DNA of 64,000 bases from Mycosarcoma maydis. Taxonomy: Eukaryota > Basidiomycota > Ustilaginomycetes > Ustilaginales. The notes beneath the pieces are model-generated. The model saw only the letters and a program-made list of their open reading frames with translations, had not been told where the DNA came from and did not search any database. Positions 22,501 to 30,898 of the stretch are shown here, in pieces. Both the position numbers and the translations under genes were made by a program. The stretch lies in NCBI RefSeq assembly GCF_000328475.2, contig NC_026478.1, forward strand, positions 868,001-932,000, written 5' to 3'. Numbering within the stretch: position 1 is the stretch's first letter; each line of letters begins with the position of its first letter.

Positions 22501-25391
22501 CTGATCTGACAAAGTTGTTGCCTGAGCCCGAGCCTACGCTTGCCTTTTCCGAGGGCCAGCTGGCTCTCTTCTATGTGGGCGAGATGACGTACGAGCGTCG
22601 GGAACAGCTCGAGACGAGCCTTCCTACTTTGTTGCACGCCATCTTTATGCACATTGACAGCCGCTCGGCATTTGTGCGAACCCAAATGGTCGAGCTGTTC
22701 GAGCAATTAATGCGCTGTACCATCTCGATTGGTGCAAGTGCCACGGGCAATGCTGGCCCTTTTAGATCATCGGTCCAGATATTTGATCCGGAACGAACGA
22801 CGGCTGCCAAAGCGCAAGTTGAACGGCTCTTTGCGAAACGAACATTTGCAAGTTGGACAGCCGAGACGACAGACGAAGAACACGACACTCAGTTCAAGAT
22901 GCCTAAGAACTTGCTCAACACGTCGTATGATACGCTGTCTTTGATCGAACCCTTCTTCCTTTCCTTCCGCCAGGATTGGGGCTCTGTGGCACTGACATGG
23001 GCCGCTTCTAACCCGATTCGACACATGGCATGTAGATCGTTCCAGGTCTTCCGCGCTCTGCAGCCCTCGGTGACGCCGAGCATGATGGTGACCATCCTGG
23101 GCAGATTGGCTGACACTGTCTCTGACCATAAGTCTGAAGTGCATCGCTTCACGTTAGAAGTGCTGTACGCACTTAACTTGGTCGTCAAGCACCGCCAGCC
23201 TTTCAATCGCGAGTTTCTGGCGCAAACCTGGTGGGCCACATTAGCATGCTTGTCAACTGTCAATGAAGCCGAATTTGCCGAGTCGGTTTCCATTCTGGAA
23301 AGCTTGGTCGACAGGCTGGACATTGGTTCACCTGACGTGATCGCCTACCTGGTGCAAAATTGTCCGGAAGGTTGGGAGGGAGATATCGGCGTGCTGCGTA
23401 TTCTCGTTTCGCGTGGTCTTCGATCGTCCGAGACGTCGGCGCCGACGTTCAGACTGATGGCGAAGCTGGCCAAATGCCGCGATCCGGCGCTCATTGACTT
23501 TGACGACAAGTGCCGTCTTGGCTACCTTTTTGTTGCCGCCCTGCCATGGTTCTTACAGGTGACAGAAGAAAGCCTAACGGCAGCTGGTGGATTCGTGACG
23601 AGCAAGAACGATCCCCGCAACGCTTCAGCAGCTTTGCGAGTCTCCAAAAAGGCAAGTGCTGACGCGGCAGGCGCGACTAGAATCGGCTCCTCAAGCATCA
23701 TCACTCCGGCTCTTACGGCGGTTGAATCGCAAATGGTCTTGGAAATGGCCGCAGACTTGGCCGCTACCGCATCAAAACTCGAGATGCGTGACCTTGAACG
23801 TGTTGCGACGTCCATTTCTCGATCGCGTTTCCGAACCAAGGACGATCTTGTCCGACAAGCCACCAACTGTATCCGATCCCACTATCTACCCGAGCACGGC
23901 CCCGAGCTGGCCGTCTTGCTGCTGGGTGTAGTGTTGAACCGGCACGAATGGATGCGAATGCAGGCGATGCAGGTGCTCAAGATCTTCTTCCAGGCACTCG
24001 ACACGCGCAACCATGTGGCATTCAGCAATCTAGGCTCGGAGCTTCTGATGCCCTTGTTGCGTCAGCTGTCCACGCCGCTGTCTGCACAAGCGCTCGAGGT
24101 GCTCGACGAACCGATTGAGGTGCACGGTGGTCCCGCCGCTAATCAGATTTTGCGCATGAGTCTGCAGTGGGGCAACATGAATTTCAACGGGCAGACGCGC
24201 GACTTTGTTCATGACGCTTCCATCTTTGGTCCGCCGCAAGAGAGCGGCTGGGCTGTTGCTGATCCGCAGGACATGGCGACACGTACGCGGATCAACCTGC
24301 AGGCTTTGGTGAAAATGTGTGAACACACGCTTGACATTATTCCCACAAGCAACAATGTCAACTTTGTGGTCGACGATGTCTATGACGGTACTGCAGAGGC
24401 CGACGGTGCTGGATTCGCATTAGATGAGGCTCCTGGCGTCGGTGGAACGAGAACTGATGAGACTCCAGCGTCCAGCTTGGGCGATATAGTCAACCAACTG
24501 CATGACTTGTCTTCGTTCTTTGGCGATGATCCAATGTCCAAGAGTCGCCAGGCATCGGTAATGTGGCGCGACTCGCGTCTCGACCGATCCGGCTCAATGC
24601 GGCAGGCATCTGGACTGGGCCGCGCTTCGTCGATTCGGTCCAATGGACTGAGTGCCGGTGGCACTATTGGGCGCAATGGATCGCTTCGCGGCGGAATGCA
24701 GTACAGCCGACAAGTGTCGCCGAATCCTACTGTTGTCCCAGACTCGCTGCGAGGGCTCTACGCGGACGAGAGCGGTTTCGGCGGCGGCGGTGGTGGGTTG
24801 TACCGGACCGCAGTAATTGGAGTGCGGAACAGTGACGAATCAAGGTTTGGCGGCATGTCGAGAAGCACATCTGGAGCTGGAGACGTATCAAATTTTTCGA
24901 TGGGCCGTTCGGCTAGTACACTATCGGGTCGGAGTGAAGAGGCAGGTGCGAATCGATCGCATGCTCAGATCGCTAAGATCTTGGCGCGCTCAACGACGCG
25001 CGACAGCCGTACGTCTGTATCCCGAACCAATAGCGGTGGTGGCCGAACAGGATCGATGCTAGAAGAACGCGCTGAGGGTAAATCCAGCATGGAATGCGAT
25101 CGATCGAACAGCGTTGACCAGCTTTCCGAAACAAGCGGCTCGCAGCAGCATCACGGCTCATTCTACCGCAAGCCCTACACATTCACGCAGCAGCATGTGT
25201 ATCAACATCAGAAGCAGAAAACTTCATCGTCATCAGCTTCCTCGCTGTCGGGCTCACAATCGGCAGCGCATCACCGCGGTCCCGCTGCCACCGCTGCTAC
25301 TGTCTCCAAGCTGGGCGTTAGTGCCGATGGTCGCTTGCATTCAGTTGCCAAATCTGCCGCTTCCAATTTGAAGCACTCGGGGGGCGAGTAG
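16503..25391 (+). CDS. TAO3: Cell morphogenesis protein Tao3/Mor2/Pag1 (Furry family)
   Basis: 2962-aa giant scaffold of the Furry family, in one uninterrupted exon. Furry proteins bind and activate the NDR kinase (yeast Cbk1, fission yeast Orb6) in the RAM/MOR network, controlling polarised growth and cell separation. The N-terminal ~450 residues are Ser/Pro-rich and probably disordered. The conserved helical-repeat body starts near residue 456 (PVEYALNILMSRFITLAAAKV) and runs to about 2620 (CEHTLDIIPTSNNVNFVVDD). It is followed by a ~340-residue Ser/Gly/Arg-rich tail with many RxxS-type sites. I chose the ATG at 16503 (MQVVIPDLDDKQLFAPPRR); this start resembles the family N-terminus better than the ATG 60 bp upstream at 16443. 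It is divergent from LRO1, and its promoter contains the array. Confidence 0.93.
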   Translation: MQVVIPDLDDKQLFAPPRRIQSPTASVASSSNHVSASPPTSSRHLQSITTNLPEPSIWADQPSSFYSPTSYTHNPYSQSSTQSPIYAHAPSGPFRGAALGWHGRSGSATSDSSAGGFGGLGFRAPPSEVEQPSSSSNLNPATRGGTSAAASSPSSFTFPTKRPSLSSLRSQMRAHQLEPEPLPQHHWPSTPRAELPQLEIPASASDAGDLTAGYRSGLSTPRPPPPTNLQFQQHNLPSPGFHSPQERSVPLNSVRGRSDSYTSSPSRYPGHTASASRSSRFHHAPTASFHSDSHNSTGGMSSSASSAAHPYAGSVTDLPPVPPLPNKADSIYADMPVTPGGHTNNAAFQLPRAMASTTSFENSDLTGSPLKISTRQLRDDSAQPRPTRPFDDNEDASSGEHAQWSSSIRPQPKLLQSSNRRDQSPATARPTALAISLGAEGLGQLPAGIGTPDPKAPVEYALNILMSRFITLAAAKVKRALESSQDHDPQLLCALTPDDDALFDSVCDSLAHISRKGAALVVHSLFRWKSITVEADIDADLVRRHLASAAPATVASMSATTRDIALYLARRKELFAFFLATKALHVITKVLARDSLGEAQAAELEEQTFAMLLACIRDKDKDRSFPRPINHIRDACFESISHLIGEISRVRFVTISDRFVEILEQSTKAPSSKTVEDLLVAAIHTLRHLKITTYPMELFEEGAEFVDVLARHYANCHGFRVKTSFTKAFAHLMLPVAQTASAEVNHPTWTKAIDTIWPRMVAMAAKPRYWTFAYPLHVTLLTVSPEEKLASSWFACVEAGVPKLKDRVNRTVVLNAAVRLLWAYAFRCHESHTNTHKKLEAFFRLWFPANRRTLNPPDSSPDPFIMMVHYALYRHFDFGRELLLNFLCHSLLGGSTLSLQSDVLTGQRMTIAIRAILLTLDSHVKGESPPFPSSADFHHFDFDTLPDGCGDELPEAFKFPNVEIGETQNQFNDLICKIALLCDHQISDMTIFDARTHLFARTSPNAAASTAERALLEREGYTWRFHRAAMLMAAYPRENQPSSDLLRACFESWPRCLSANISFSSVLAVLFRAHFSADPDLSRASARALRRITSQRPGGSSAVVSGFMRWVFRMDTAFWEIHPKQMLIMPKIEEAIRLWIDFLQIWLAQLRVQNSQADQGQSGLQKGFEMERTSAWALMDEVEAYALFLLCSASRSLRSLAVEVLRLIAVLDDAFLSPSRRAAVEQARAQGEEEEPTRIVHLLDMPCQDFLDANDPHLSWHQINHLARYKSPDRSTSLRMIAESERDVEQSLWFRALPLFLRMSLERFPTTVAVFRSYITDRVLEMDHVAVYAADISNRAPAHTMSSATLSKSQAASAATASLHSSSSMASLRDAAPAGTAGHAETLLMAQHWRFYVLALCTTTTSTEGSRGGVVGNHRRKSSEPETGERMISARDLFQKLVPFLASDNEVFQEAVVFALGNINENHYLALLETMQALSGTLNDDFKVRSVARTGLKRNRRLDRLRTALAHVLQLTAPHMEALDHLDNAKVIGIIHNWVKDTFNFLTDREIRQDWEFHSLRRYFCGVTQHLFDGLARRGSADSHFPFEVRLRMFRVFRDWHSYSTVSEDGRNKLANLLSTAADQQRDDRAKERAVKTLNYETQALSYQAGCAMASLCQCAISMVGGPVPAPMAGSSLDPGSLLHWLSSLFQTSDEKNHDLARKALRSLLVYNDQNAILVDSTVDRCIAEPDRALGKKSLFVTTAEVVIEKDDLSMPLHAIFCLGLVKLGHPDSSIRRKGLSVLDVCSRRFDETCTLDEFEVGVSSPLPAIYLRAQRDVNVHLAMHFDGLRTAMLSEFTRRLPLIDASRRPTILGLLPEWLRGLILHTADASLDSYPAAPPEVVLYRAYLNLCNLFCLTVRYGDEHNFEIQEIWSSLVAASEDLQSADAVVCFLINQGLHFRSEQVVTHSKRVVSCISHTQAGPHIFEQLCAMIEPSRMIQVPRNASVPSPDPDHRHLFRADLTKLLPEPEPTLAFSEGQLALFYVGEMTYERREQLETSLPTLLHAIFMHIDSRSAFVRTQMVELFEQLMRCTISIGASATGNAGPFRSSVQIFDPERTTAAKAQVERLFAKRTFASWTAETTDEEHDTQFKMPKNLLNTSYDTLSLIEPFFLSFRQDWGSVALTWAASNPIRHMACRSFQVFRALQPSVTPSMMVTILGRLADTVSDHKSEVHRFTLEVLYALNLVVKHRQPFNREFLAQTWWATLACLSTVNEAEFAESVSILESLVDRLDIGSPDVIAYLVQNCPEGWEGDIGVLRILVSRGLRSSETSAPTFRLMAKLAKCRDPALIDFDDKCRLGYLFVAALPWFLQVTEESLTAAGGFVTSKNDPRNASAALRVSKKASADAAGATRIGSSSIITPALTAVESQMVLEMAADLAATASKLEMRDLERVATSISRSRFRTKDDLVRQATNCIRSHYLPEHGPELAVLLLGVVLNRHEWMRMQAMQVLKIFFQALDTRNHVAFSNLGSELLMPLLRQLSTPLSAQALEVLDEPIEVHGGPAANQILRMSLQWGNMNFNGQTRDFVHDASIFGPPQESGWAVADPQDMATRTRINLQALVKMCEHTLDIIPTSNNVNFVVDDVYDGTAEADGAGFALDEAPGVGGTRTDETPASSLGDIVNQLHDLSSFFGDDPMSKSRQASVMWRDSRLDRSGSMRQASGLGRASSIRSNGLSAGGTIGRNGSLRGGMQYSRQVSPNPTVVPDSLRGLYADESGFGGGGGGLYRTAVIGVRNSDESRFGGMSRSTSGAGDVSNFSMGRSASTLSGRSEEAGANRSHAQIAKILARSTTRDSRTSVSRTNSGGGRTGSMLEERAEGKSSMECDRSNSVDQLSETSGSQQHHGSFYRKPYTFTQQHVYQHQKQKTSSSSASSLSGSQSAAHHRGPAATAATVSKLGVSADGRLHSVAKSAASNLKHSGGE

Positions 25392-25943
25392 AAAGGTGCT
25401 TCGTATTGTCTTCTCATTTTCTGCAATACAACACATAACAGTTTTCCTCTGGCTCATCGTGCATGGGTGAAGCTTGCACCGCTGAGTTCTTTTGATTCTT
25501 GATTATGGCCGAGACGCTACTCGTGACTTGTTGCTATATCACGTATCACGTCTGCACGCACGACGATACATCTACACGCTTAAGAATTCCGAGTTCCTAC
25601 CCACGTAGAGGGGGTTCCCAAGTGATAGAATCACGAACTTACGAATGAAAGGAAGCTCGAAAGCAATCACGAATAAGTTAGCGACAGCTGTCTCACACAG
25701 CGAGACTTTCTTAGACAGGAAAATGTAGACGATATTCGTGATTCGTGAATATTCATGAATCCCTCCACATGGGAAATGCAATTTTGTGGTGCGCAGTGGC
25801 CAATTTTGGAACACCTCCTCTTGCCACCATACGCTCAGTCATCTTTACCCTCGGGTTTCACTCTTGTCACCCATCTAGAAGAAGGTGCACAACGCTGGCA
25901 GTGCTGCATCTCTTTACCAAATCACGGGTGGATTAAAGACAAG
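25392..25943. promoter_or_regulatory. Intergenic gap with heptamers upstream of MDP1
   Basis: 552 bp between the tandem genes TAO3 and MDP1. Heptamer words occur near 25628, 25668 and 25732-25760. The last includes a 20-bp imperfect palindrome (25741-25760, ATTCGTGAATATTCATGAAT) about 185 bp before the MDP1 ATG. Confidence 0.6.
25732..25760. repeat. Heptamer-family imperfect palindrome
   Basis: ATTCGTGATTCGTGAAT runs into ATTCATGAAT. The last 20 bp form a palindrome with one mismatched base pair per half-site. Confidence 0.8.
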
Positions 25944-26651
25944 ATGGTTCGAAAGATCGGCAGACGAGCACGCGAAGCATCTCCGTCTTCATCGTCCGAC
26001 GTTGCCTCTTCGTATACACATCCGGACTACACCGCTCGCATTGTATCTTCACTGGAAGCGTTGAACTCGGGCGCATTGCCGGGGCTGGTCGTCTTTGATC
26101 TAGACTACACACTTTGGCCTTTATGGGTGGACACGCATGTGGATTCACCCTTGCGTCGACGAGGCAACGATATCAACAAGGTGTACGATCGCAACAGCCA
26201 AGCGCTACAGTTCTTTCCACACGTACCAAGCATCTTGTTCTGGTTGAAGAGAAGAGGGATTCCGATTGCTGCTGCGAGTCGAACCAGTGCACCCACAGTC
26301 GCAAGACAGGCGTTGAACGGTCTGTTCCTCGTTGACGATTCCCATCTGATTGAAGGATCCGAGCCACATGCATCGCCGAAAGTGGTAAAAGCAGCAGACT
26401 TGTTCGAGTACGAAGAGATTTACCCCGGAAGCAAAATCACACATTTCCGCAACCTGCAGCGCGACTCAGGCGTCGAGTACGAGGACATGATCTTCTTTGA
26501 TGACGAGTACAGGAACGCCGAGGTCGGCAGCAAGTTGGGCGTTCATTTTGTAGAGGTGGGCCACGCCGGTACGGATCTGGGTCTGGTGGAGAAGGCGATC
26601 AGAGAATGGAGGGCCAAGAAGGCTGCGAGAGCGCAAAAGGCCGAACTGTGA
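25944..26651 (+). CDS. MDP1: Magnesium-dependent phosphatase-1 (HAD family)
   Basis: 235-aa HAD-superfamily phosphatase of the MDP-1/acid phosphatase type. HAD motif I is VVFDLDYTLWPLWVDTHV, with the nucleophile and acid/base Asp residues in DLD followed by the family-typical YTLWP. Motif II/III elements are AAASRTS (the Ser/Thr motif) and IIFFDDE-like MIFFDDEYRNAE (acidic motif). Human MDP-1 acts on protein tyrosine phosphate and on glycated or fructosamine phosphates in vitro. The physiological substrate here is unknown. I chose the ATG at 25944 (MVRKIGRRARE); the frame is open to 25755, but that part has no conservation pattern and covers repeat DNA. It is convergent with PEX2, 168 bp apart. 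Confidence 0.88.
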   Translation: MVRKIGRRAREASPSSSSDVASSYTHPDYTARIVSSLEALNSGALPGLVVFDLDYTLWPLWVDTHVDSPLRRRGNDINKVYDRNSQALQFFPHVPSILFWLKRRGIPIAAASRTSAPTVARQALNGLFLVDDSHLIEGSEPHASPKVVKAADLFEYEEIYPGSKITHFRNLQRDSGVEYEDMIFFDDEYRNAEVGSKLGVHFVEVGHAGTDLGLVEKAIREWRAKKAARAQKAEL

Positions 26652-26819
26652 TCGTTCATTCGCCGTTGATAGAGATAGAATTACACATTTGATAGAGGTA
26701 CAGATAGAGCTCGATGATGACTCAGGTCGGACAACGCCTCTCTCTGCGTGTGCGGCAGCGTGTGACGAATTGAGAGAATTCTGAGGTTTCGCAAGTTCAG
26801 GATGCTTTTTGATCGTACT

Positions 26820-28466
26820 TTACTCTGCCTCCTCCTCGTCTGTCTCCTGGTCGCTATCATCGTGGTGTGAGTGAACGTCTCGCACAGGGGCAATAGCAGC
26901 TCGTCTGGTCTCGCGCACGCGCACATTACACCTCAAACACTTCCATCCTCTCCTGCCCTGACTGTCCTCCTCATCCAGTTCGTCCTCCATCTCCTCGTCA
27001 AGCAACTGTTTTGCGATGCAGACGTAGCAGTACGTGTGATGGCACGGCAGCGTTTCGTACGGTGTAGTGACGATAGCGTCAGCATAGGCGATTCCGTCAG
27101 GCGATGCACCGAGCACAGCATTTCTGGCCGGGTCGGATGGTGGCGCTCCCGTGTTTGCGTTGAGCGGTTGCGAGGTAGATGACGCGCGGTTGGGCGCTAG
27201 CAACCCAGAACTGGGATCGAGCGGATCGGATGTGGGGATACCCATGCTCAATCCACCCGTACCGATTTTGGAAGCATCTCGTCCAAGTCCCGTCTGCGTT
27301 TCGAGACGCTGGTAGCAAATCGCACATACCTCTGATGGCAGGTAATGATACGCGCCGAGACTTGACTCTCGTTGATCCGCATGCTTGTTTGCGCGCTTGT
27401 TGATCGACTTGGCGCCAACAATGTGCTTGACCAACGGCATGGAAACATCTTCGCGACTGAACCTCGTCCTGCCCACCGCATCCTGCCTGATTCCCAACCT
27501 CGCACTAATTGCTAGTGGCAAGAACCTCCAGACCACTGCGAGCAGCTTTGGATGCGTAGGCAGCTTCATCAACCTCCTGAACAATCTCTTTGGCCTCACC
27601 AAAGGCAAGAGGAACAGCAGAAACTCGGTAAATGCGTGCCAGACCAATTGTCGATTTAAGAACTCGAACGAGACGTTGCGGTTCATCGTCCTCTGCGAAT
27701 ACGTCAATCGCATGCCCAAAAGCCGATCTGCTATACTTCGGAATTTTCCATCGGCGAGAAACACGGCAAAGTTGGCAAGCACCAGCGCGGACCATATGCG
27801 CTGCGTTGCGTCGGTCAACTTCCACAGTAAACGACGAGAGTCATTATTAGGCATGTCAGAGTAGCTGAGCGACGTCATGTGATCTTGCCATTTAGAGCCG
27901 AGGTATGGTGCGACGATGGTGAGCAAAGGGTAGAGTGTCAGTTGGAGGCGCGAGAGCGGTTGATCTCGTGCGGTGGATTGGAGGGCTCCCCGATGCGCCC
28001 ATTCATTTCGATACTTGAGATTCTGTAACATGGAGCCGTACGATGCCCCGCGGTCGACGATACTGAACTTGAAAAGAGCGAGTTTAAGTAGCAGCAGAAG
28101 CTCAGGTTCGAGATCGGAGGGAAGGGTAGAGCGGATGGAGCCGAGCGCCTTCTTGACCGGATCGAGGAGGAGTTCGGCGAGCTCACGATCTAGCAGTTCA
28201 GCATCGAGCTGGTTGACTCGTTGGATCTTGAGAATGGGTGTGGGAAAGCGATGCAAAGAAGAGCGGATGGATGCGATGGAGGCGGTTGCAGCTTGCGATG
28301 CTGCATGATAGAATGGTGGTGATTCAGGGATTTGGGCATCGGTGGCAGTTGGATCGGAGGCGAGCTGTTCGGGCGATGGCATGCCGAGAGGCTCTCTGTG
28401 AGAAGAAGCGGGCTGGGATGAGGGCCCTGCCACAGGGTTATCTGAGCCAGGAGTGTCTCGTACCAT
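26820..28466 (-). CDS. PEX2: Peroxisomal RING ubiquitin ligase Pex2
   Basis: 548-aa peroxin of the Pex2/Pex10/Pex12 family, which ubiquitinates the import receptor Pex5. The Pex2/Pex12 N-terminal membrane region begins at RVNQLDAELLDRELAELL (residue ~83), with helices around 120-135, 180-190, 222-237 and 275-290. The RING is split: C381-x2-C384, then 90 residues, then C475-x-H477-x2-C480-x2-C483-x26-C510-x2-C513. The 90-residue gap between the first Cys pair and the next Cys is far longer than the usual RING loop. It is Ser/Pro/Gly-rich. I saw no canonical in-frame intron in it. The acidic C-terminus ends ETDEEEAE. It is convergent with MDP1 and divergent from the PEBP-like gene. Confidence 0.92.
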   Translation of the reverse strand: MVRDTPGSDNPVAGPSSQPASSHREPLGMPSPEQLASDPTATDAQIPESPPFYHAASQAATASIASIRSSLHRFPTPILKIQRVNQLDAELLDRELAELLLDPVKKALGSIRSTLPSDLEPELLLLLKLALFKFSIVDRGASYGSMLQNLKYRNEWAHRGALQSTARDQPLSRLQLTLYPLLTIVAPYLGSKWQDHMTSLSYSDMPNNDSRRLLWKLTDATQRIWSALVLANFAVFLADGKFRSIADRLLGMRLTYSQRTMNRNVSFEFLNRQLVWHAFTEFLLFLLPLVRPKRLFRRLMKLPTHPKLLAVVWRFLPLAISARLGIRQDAVGRTRFSREDVSMPLVKHIVGAKSINKRANKHADQRESSLGAYHYLPSEVCAICYQRLETQTGLGRDASKIGTGGLSMGIPTSDPLDPSSGLLAPNRASSTSQPLNANTGAPPSDPARNAVLGASPDGIAYADAIVTTPYETLPCHHTYCYVCIAKQLLDEEMEDELDEEDSQGRRGWKCLRCNVRVRETRRAAIAPVRDVHSHHDDSDQETDEEEAE

Positions 28467-28621
28467 GATTATGCTGAGACAATGTCAAGCTGAGTGCTGA
28501 TTCCGATGCGATGGGTCAAGAGCCATGAGCGTAGCAAGATGTGGTTTGCTTCCCCGCATGTCGTACGCTGGAAGGCGAAAGTCACGAGTGGAGTGTCGTC
28601 TGCTGAAAGCCGATAGCCGGC

Positions 28622-28645
28622 AATCATGAATCGTGAATCAATCAC
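28622..28645. repeat. Heptamer-family run
   Basis: AATCATGAATCGTGAATCAATCAC: two overlapping GTGAATC-type units followed by a reverse unit, near the PEX2 promoter. Confidence 0.75.
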
Positions 28646-28750
28646 GCTGCTTTCTCGCCCGTGAGTCGGTTTCTGCTCAGCGTGGCGCGTGCCGAGGTTG
28701 ACTTGAAGCTTAACCACTCTGTACCAAAACGGTGTGTAGACTGTGACTAT

Positions 28751-28803
28751 CAATCGCGAATCACGTGATTCGGACTTGGATTGCATTCACGATTCGTGAT
28801 TCT
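28751..28803. repeat. Heptamer-family inverted pairs
   Basis: CAATCGCGAATCACGTGATT is followed after ~20 bp by CATTCACGATTCGTGATTCT. Each half has forward and reverse heptamers back to back. Confidence 0.8.
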
Positions 28804-29855
28804 TCAACTGGTTGAGCTCGTTTGCAGACGATTACGGTCTAACAGACAAAACTTCTGCCCGGACTCGGCAGCCAAGCTCGCCGCTCGTCACGCGTCATGC
28901 TCTGAGCTACTAGGGCTAATCACGAATTTCACGATTTGCCTTGCTGTCAATTCACAGCTCCTAAGCTTTGCTAGTTTGGGCAAATGCATCCGAGTTGTCA
29001 CGGCGCCTTGCTGTGCACGGAGGTCATACCACGACCTCACACTGCAAGGACCGCCTGCCTTGTGTTTAATGGAAAAGGACGCTTACATTTATCTTGGCAC
29101 CTCTGGTGGCCTTGAATCTCAAAGAACGATGCGCAGTATTGTGAGCTCCTGATCGAGCATTTGTGGTAGGTTTGCTTAACTTAGCAGGTGTGTGCGCATG
29201 CCGAGACCGAAGCGCAAGATTTGCAGCGTGCAGATCATTCGTGATTTACGATTTCTCAAATTTAATTTATTTAATAAGACGTGAGACGACGTGCGAGGTC
29301 GCGCCCCGCTGTCAAATTCGAAGCATCCCGTGACCGACTCACGATTCGTGCTCGGTGCTTGGCGACAGCGAACGTTTTCCTTTCTTCGGAGACCAACACT
29401 CGCAGTTAACTTACTTAGTCTCTGCTTGATGCTGTGTCCCTGCAGCTGTTGTAGTAACAACCGTAACTCATGAATCTGTGAATTCTTTCGTCTTCGCGAT
29501 TTCTTTGGTCGCAATTCGTGATTGCCTTTGTAGCCTCGGCGTCTTTCCTGTTTTGTGCCCCTCGAGCCTGAAAGCACAGCCCAGGAATGTTGTCACGTGT
29601 GGCATAAGTTAGCGGCTCTTGTGAGCGCAGTTGCGCCGCTCCCCCGCTCGGCTGTCCGCCCTTCGAAAACGCTCGAGATTCTAGCGAGTCGGCACTCCGC
29701 TCGTCATTTTGTGCAGTCTGGACTAGCATTCACGATTGGGTCAAGATGGTCGGCGAGTCTTTGGGTCACTCGAAACGCGCACAGCCAAGTCCTTGAGTGC
29801 GATGAGCTAGACAAGAGCGTACACAAGTCAAAGAGCCACAGAGGCGACAGTTACT

Positions 29856-29995
29856 CATAAAACACAGTCCTGCCTTTCCCCTATTCATCTTCTTTGCTCC
29901 TCATCTTTCTGGTCTTTCACCACCATCATCCTCCCTCTCCTACTTGTCTTGTCTTTGGCTTATCCACTTTCCTTTACACGTTCCTTTCTATCAAG
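29856..29995 (+). promoter_or_regulatory. TATA-like box and CT-rich leader of PEBP-like gene
   Basis: CATAAAA lies at 29856-29862, about 135 bp upstream of the ATG at 29996. From about 29870 the sequence is strongly pyrimidine-rich on the coding strand (CTTTCCCCTATTCATCTTC and further CT tracts). In fungi such CT-rich leaders often precede highly expressed genes. That this gene is highly expressed is an inference. Confidence 0.45.
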
Positions 29996-30898
29996 ATGGC
30001 CTTCTCAAAGACTCTGCTCCTCGCCACCGCCGCTATGGCCATGGGCTCGGCTGTCTCTGCTCAGAGCAGCACTACCGCTTCGTACGACCAGGTGGCTCAG
30101 ATTCAGCTCACCTTCCCTGCTGCTGATCTTACTCCCGTCCCCGTCCCCGCTTCGTGGCTCGACATTCAGGGTGTCCTCAACGTTACCTTTGGCGATGTAG
30201 CTGTCTCCAACATTGGTGACAAGCTCACTGTCGCCCAGGTGCAGACCGCCCCCACCTTCCGTATCAGCTCCCAAACTGCCGCCGCTTCAAGCGCTGCCAC
30301 TTTCGGGAACAACAAGAAGTTCACCGTCGCCTTCGTTGATGGCGGTGTTGCAGGCAAGAACACTTCAACCGAAGTCTTCTGCCACTACCTTGGCAACAAC
30401 TTCACATGGGACTCGAGCAGCGGTCAGCTGCGCAACCAGACCGCTGCTCGCGTTGCTTACGGTGCTCCCTTGCCCGACACTAACGACGGTCCCCACCGAT
30501 ACATGCAGCTCGTCTTCCAGCAATTTGACAACTTTACTGCTCCCGCTAGCCCCGCTGCCAACGCTCCTATTCAGAGGCTCCAGCTGCAGGACTACTACAA
30601 GAACGCCAACGGTGGACTCGGCAAGATTGTCGCTGCTAACTACATCCAGATCGAGGTGGGTCAGGCTAGTGCTCCCAGCTCCACTTCAGCTGTCTCGCAA
30701 GCTAGCATCACCGCCCTCGCTGCAAGCAAGAGCAGCGCTGCCGCTTCCAAGACTGGTTCGTCGTCCGCTCCCGGCTCCACTGGATCTGGCAGCTCGTCCT
30801 CGGGAAGCAGCGCCGCTTCGACTGTGTTTGGCAGCGTTTCGATGGCTGGTATTGTCGCTATGGGCTCGGCTGCCCTTGCCGGTGCTGCCATGCTCTAG
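29996..30898 (+). CDS. Secreted, probably GPI-anchored PEBP-like protein
   Basis: 300-aa protein with a signal peptide at 1-22 (hydrophobic LLLATAAMAMGSAVSA, cleavage before QSS). The middle (~30-225) resembles the phosphatidylethanolamine-binding protein fold: FTVAFVDGG at the position of the family's D-P-D strand, FCHYLGNNFTWD as the W-H/H-Y block, and DGPHRYMQLVFQQ as the family's G-x-H-R-Y strand. A Ser/Gly-rich linker (~235-272) and a C-terminal hydrophobic tail ending GSAALAGAAML suit GPI attachment. Several N-x-T/S sequons are present. Codon use is biased to C-ending codons, consistent with high expression. The ATG at 29996 gives the signal peptide directly; the upstream ATG at 29894 would bury it. 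The PEBP assignment is by motif reading only. Function is unknown; a cell-surface or host-interface role is possible. Confidence 0.8.
   Translation: MAFSKTLLLATAAMAMGSAVSAQSSTTASYDQVAQIQLTFPAADLTPVPVPASWLDIQGVLNVTFGDVAVSNIGDKLTVAQVQTAPTFRISSQTAAASSAATFGNNKKFTVAFVDGGVAGKNTSTEVFCHYLGNNFTWDSSSGQLRNQTAARVAYGAPLPDTNDGPHRYMQLVFQQFDNFTAPASPAANAPIQRLQLQDYYKNANGGLGKIVAANYIQIEVGQASAPSSTSAVSQASITALAASKSSAAASKTGSSSAPGSTGSGSSSSGSSAASTVFGSVSMAGIVAMGSAALAGAAML

Larger units (their letters stand above)
28467..29995. promoter_or_regulatory. Divergent promoter region of PEX2 and the PEBP-like gene
   Basis: About 1.5 kb without a supported gene. Heptamer words lie at 28622-28645, 28751-28803 and ~29239-29255. 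Close to the plus-strand gene there is a TATA-like element and a pyrimidine-rich leader, listed separately. Short frames (up to 133 aa) lack any domain signal. Confidence 0.55.
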
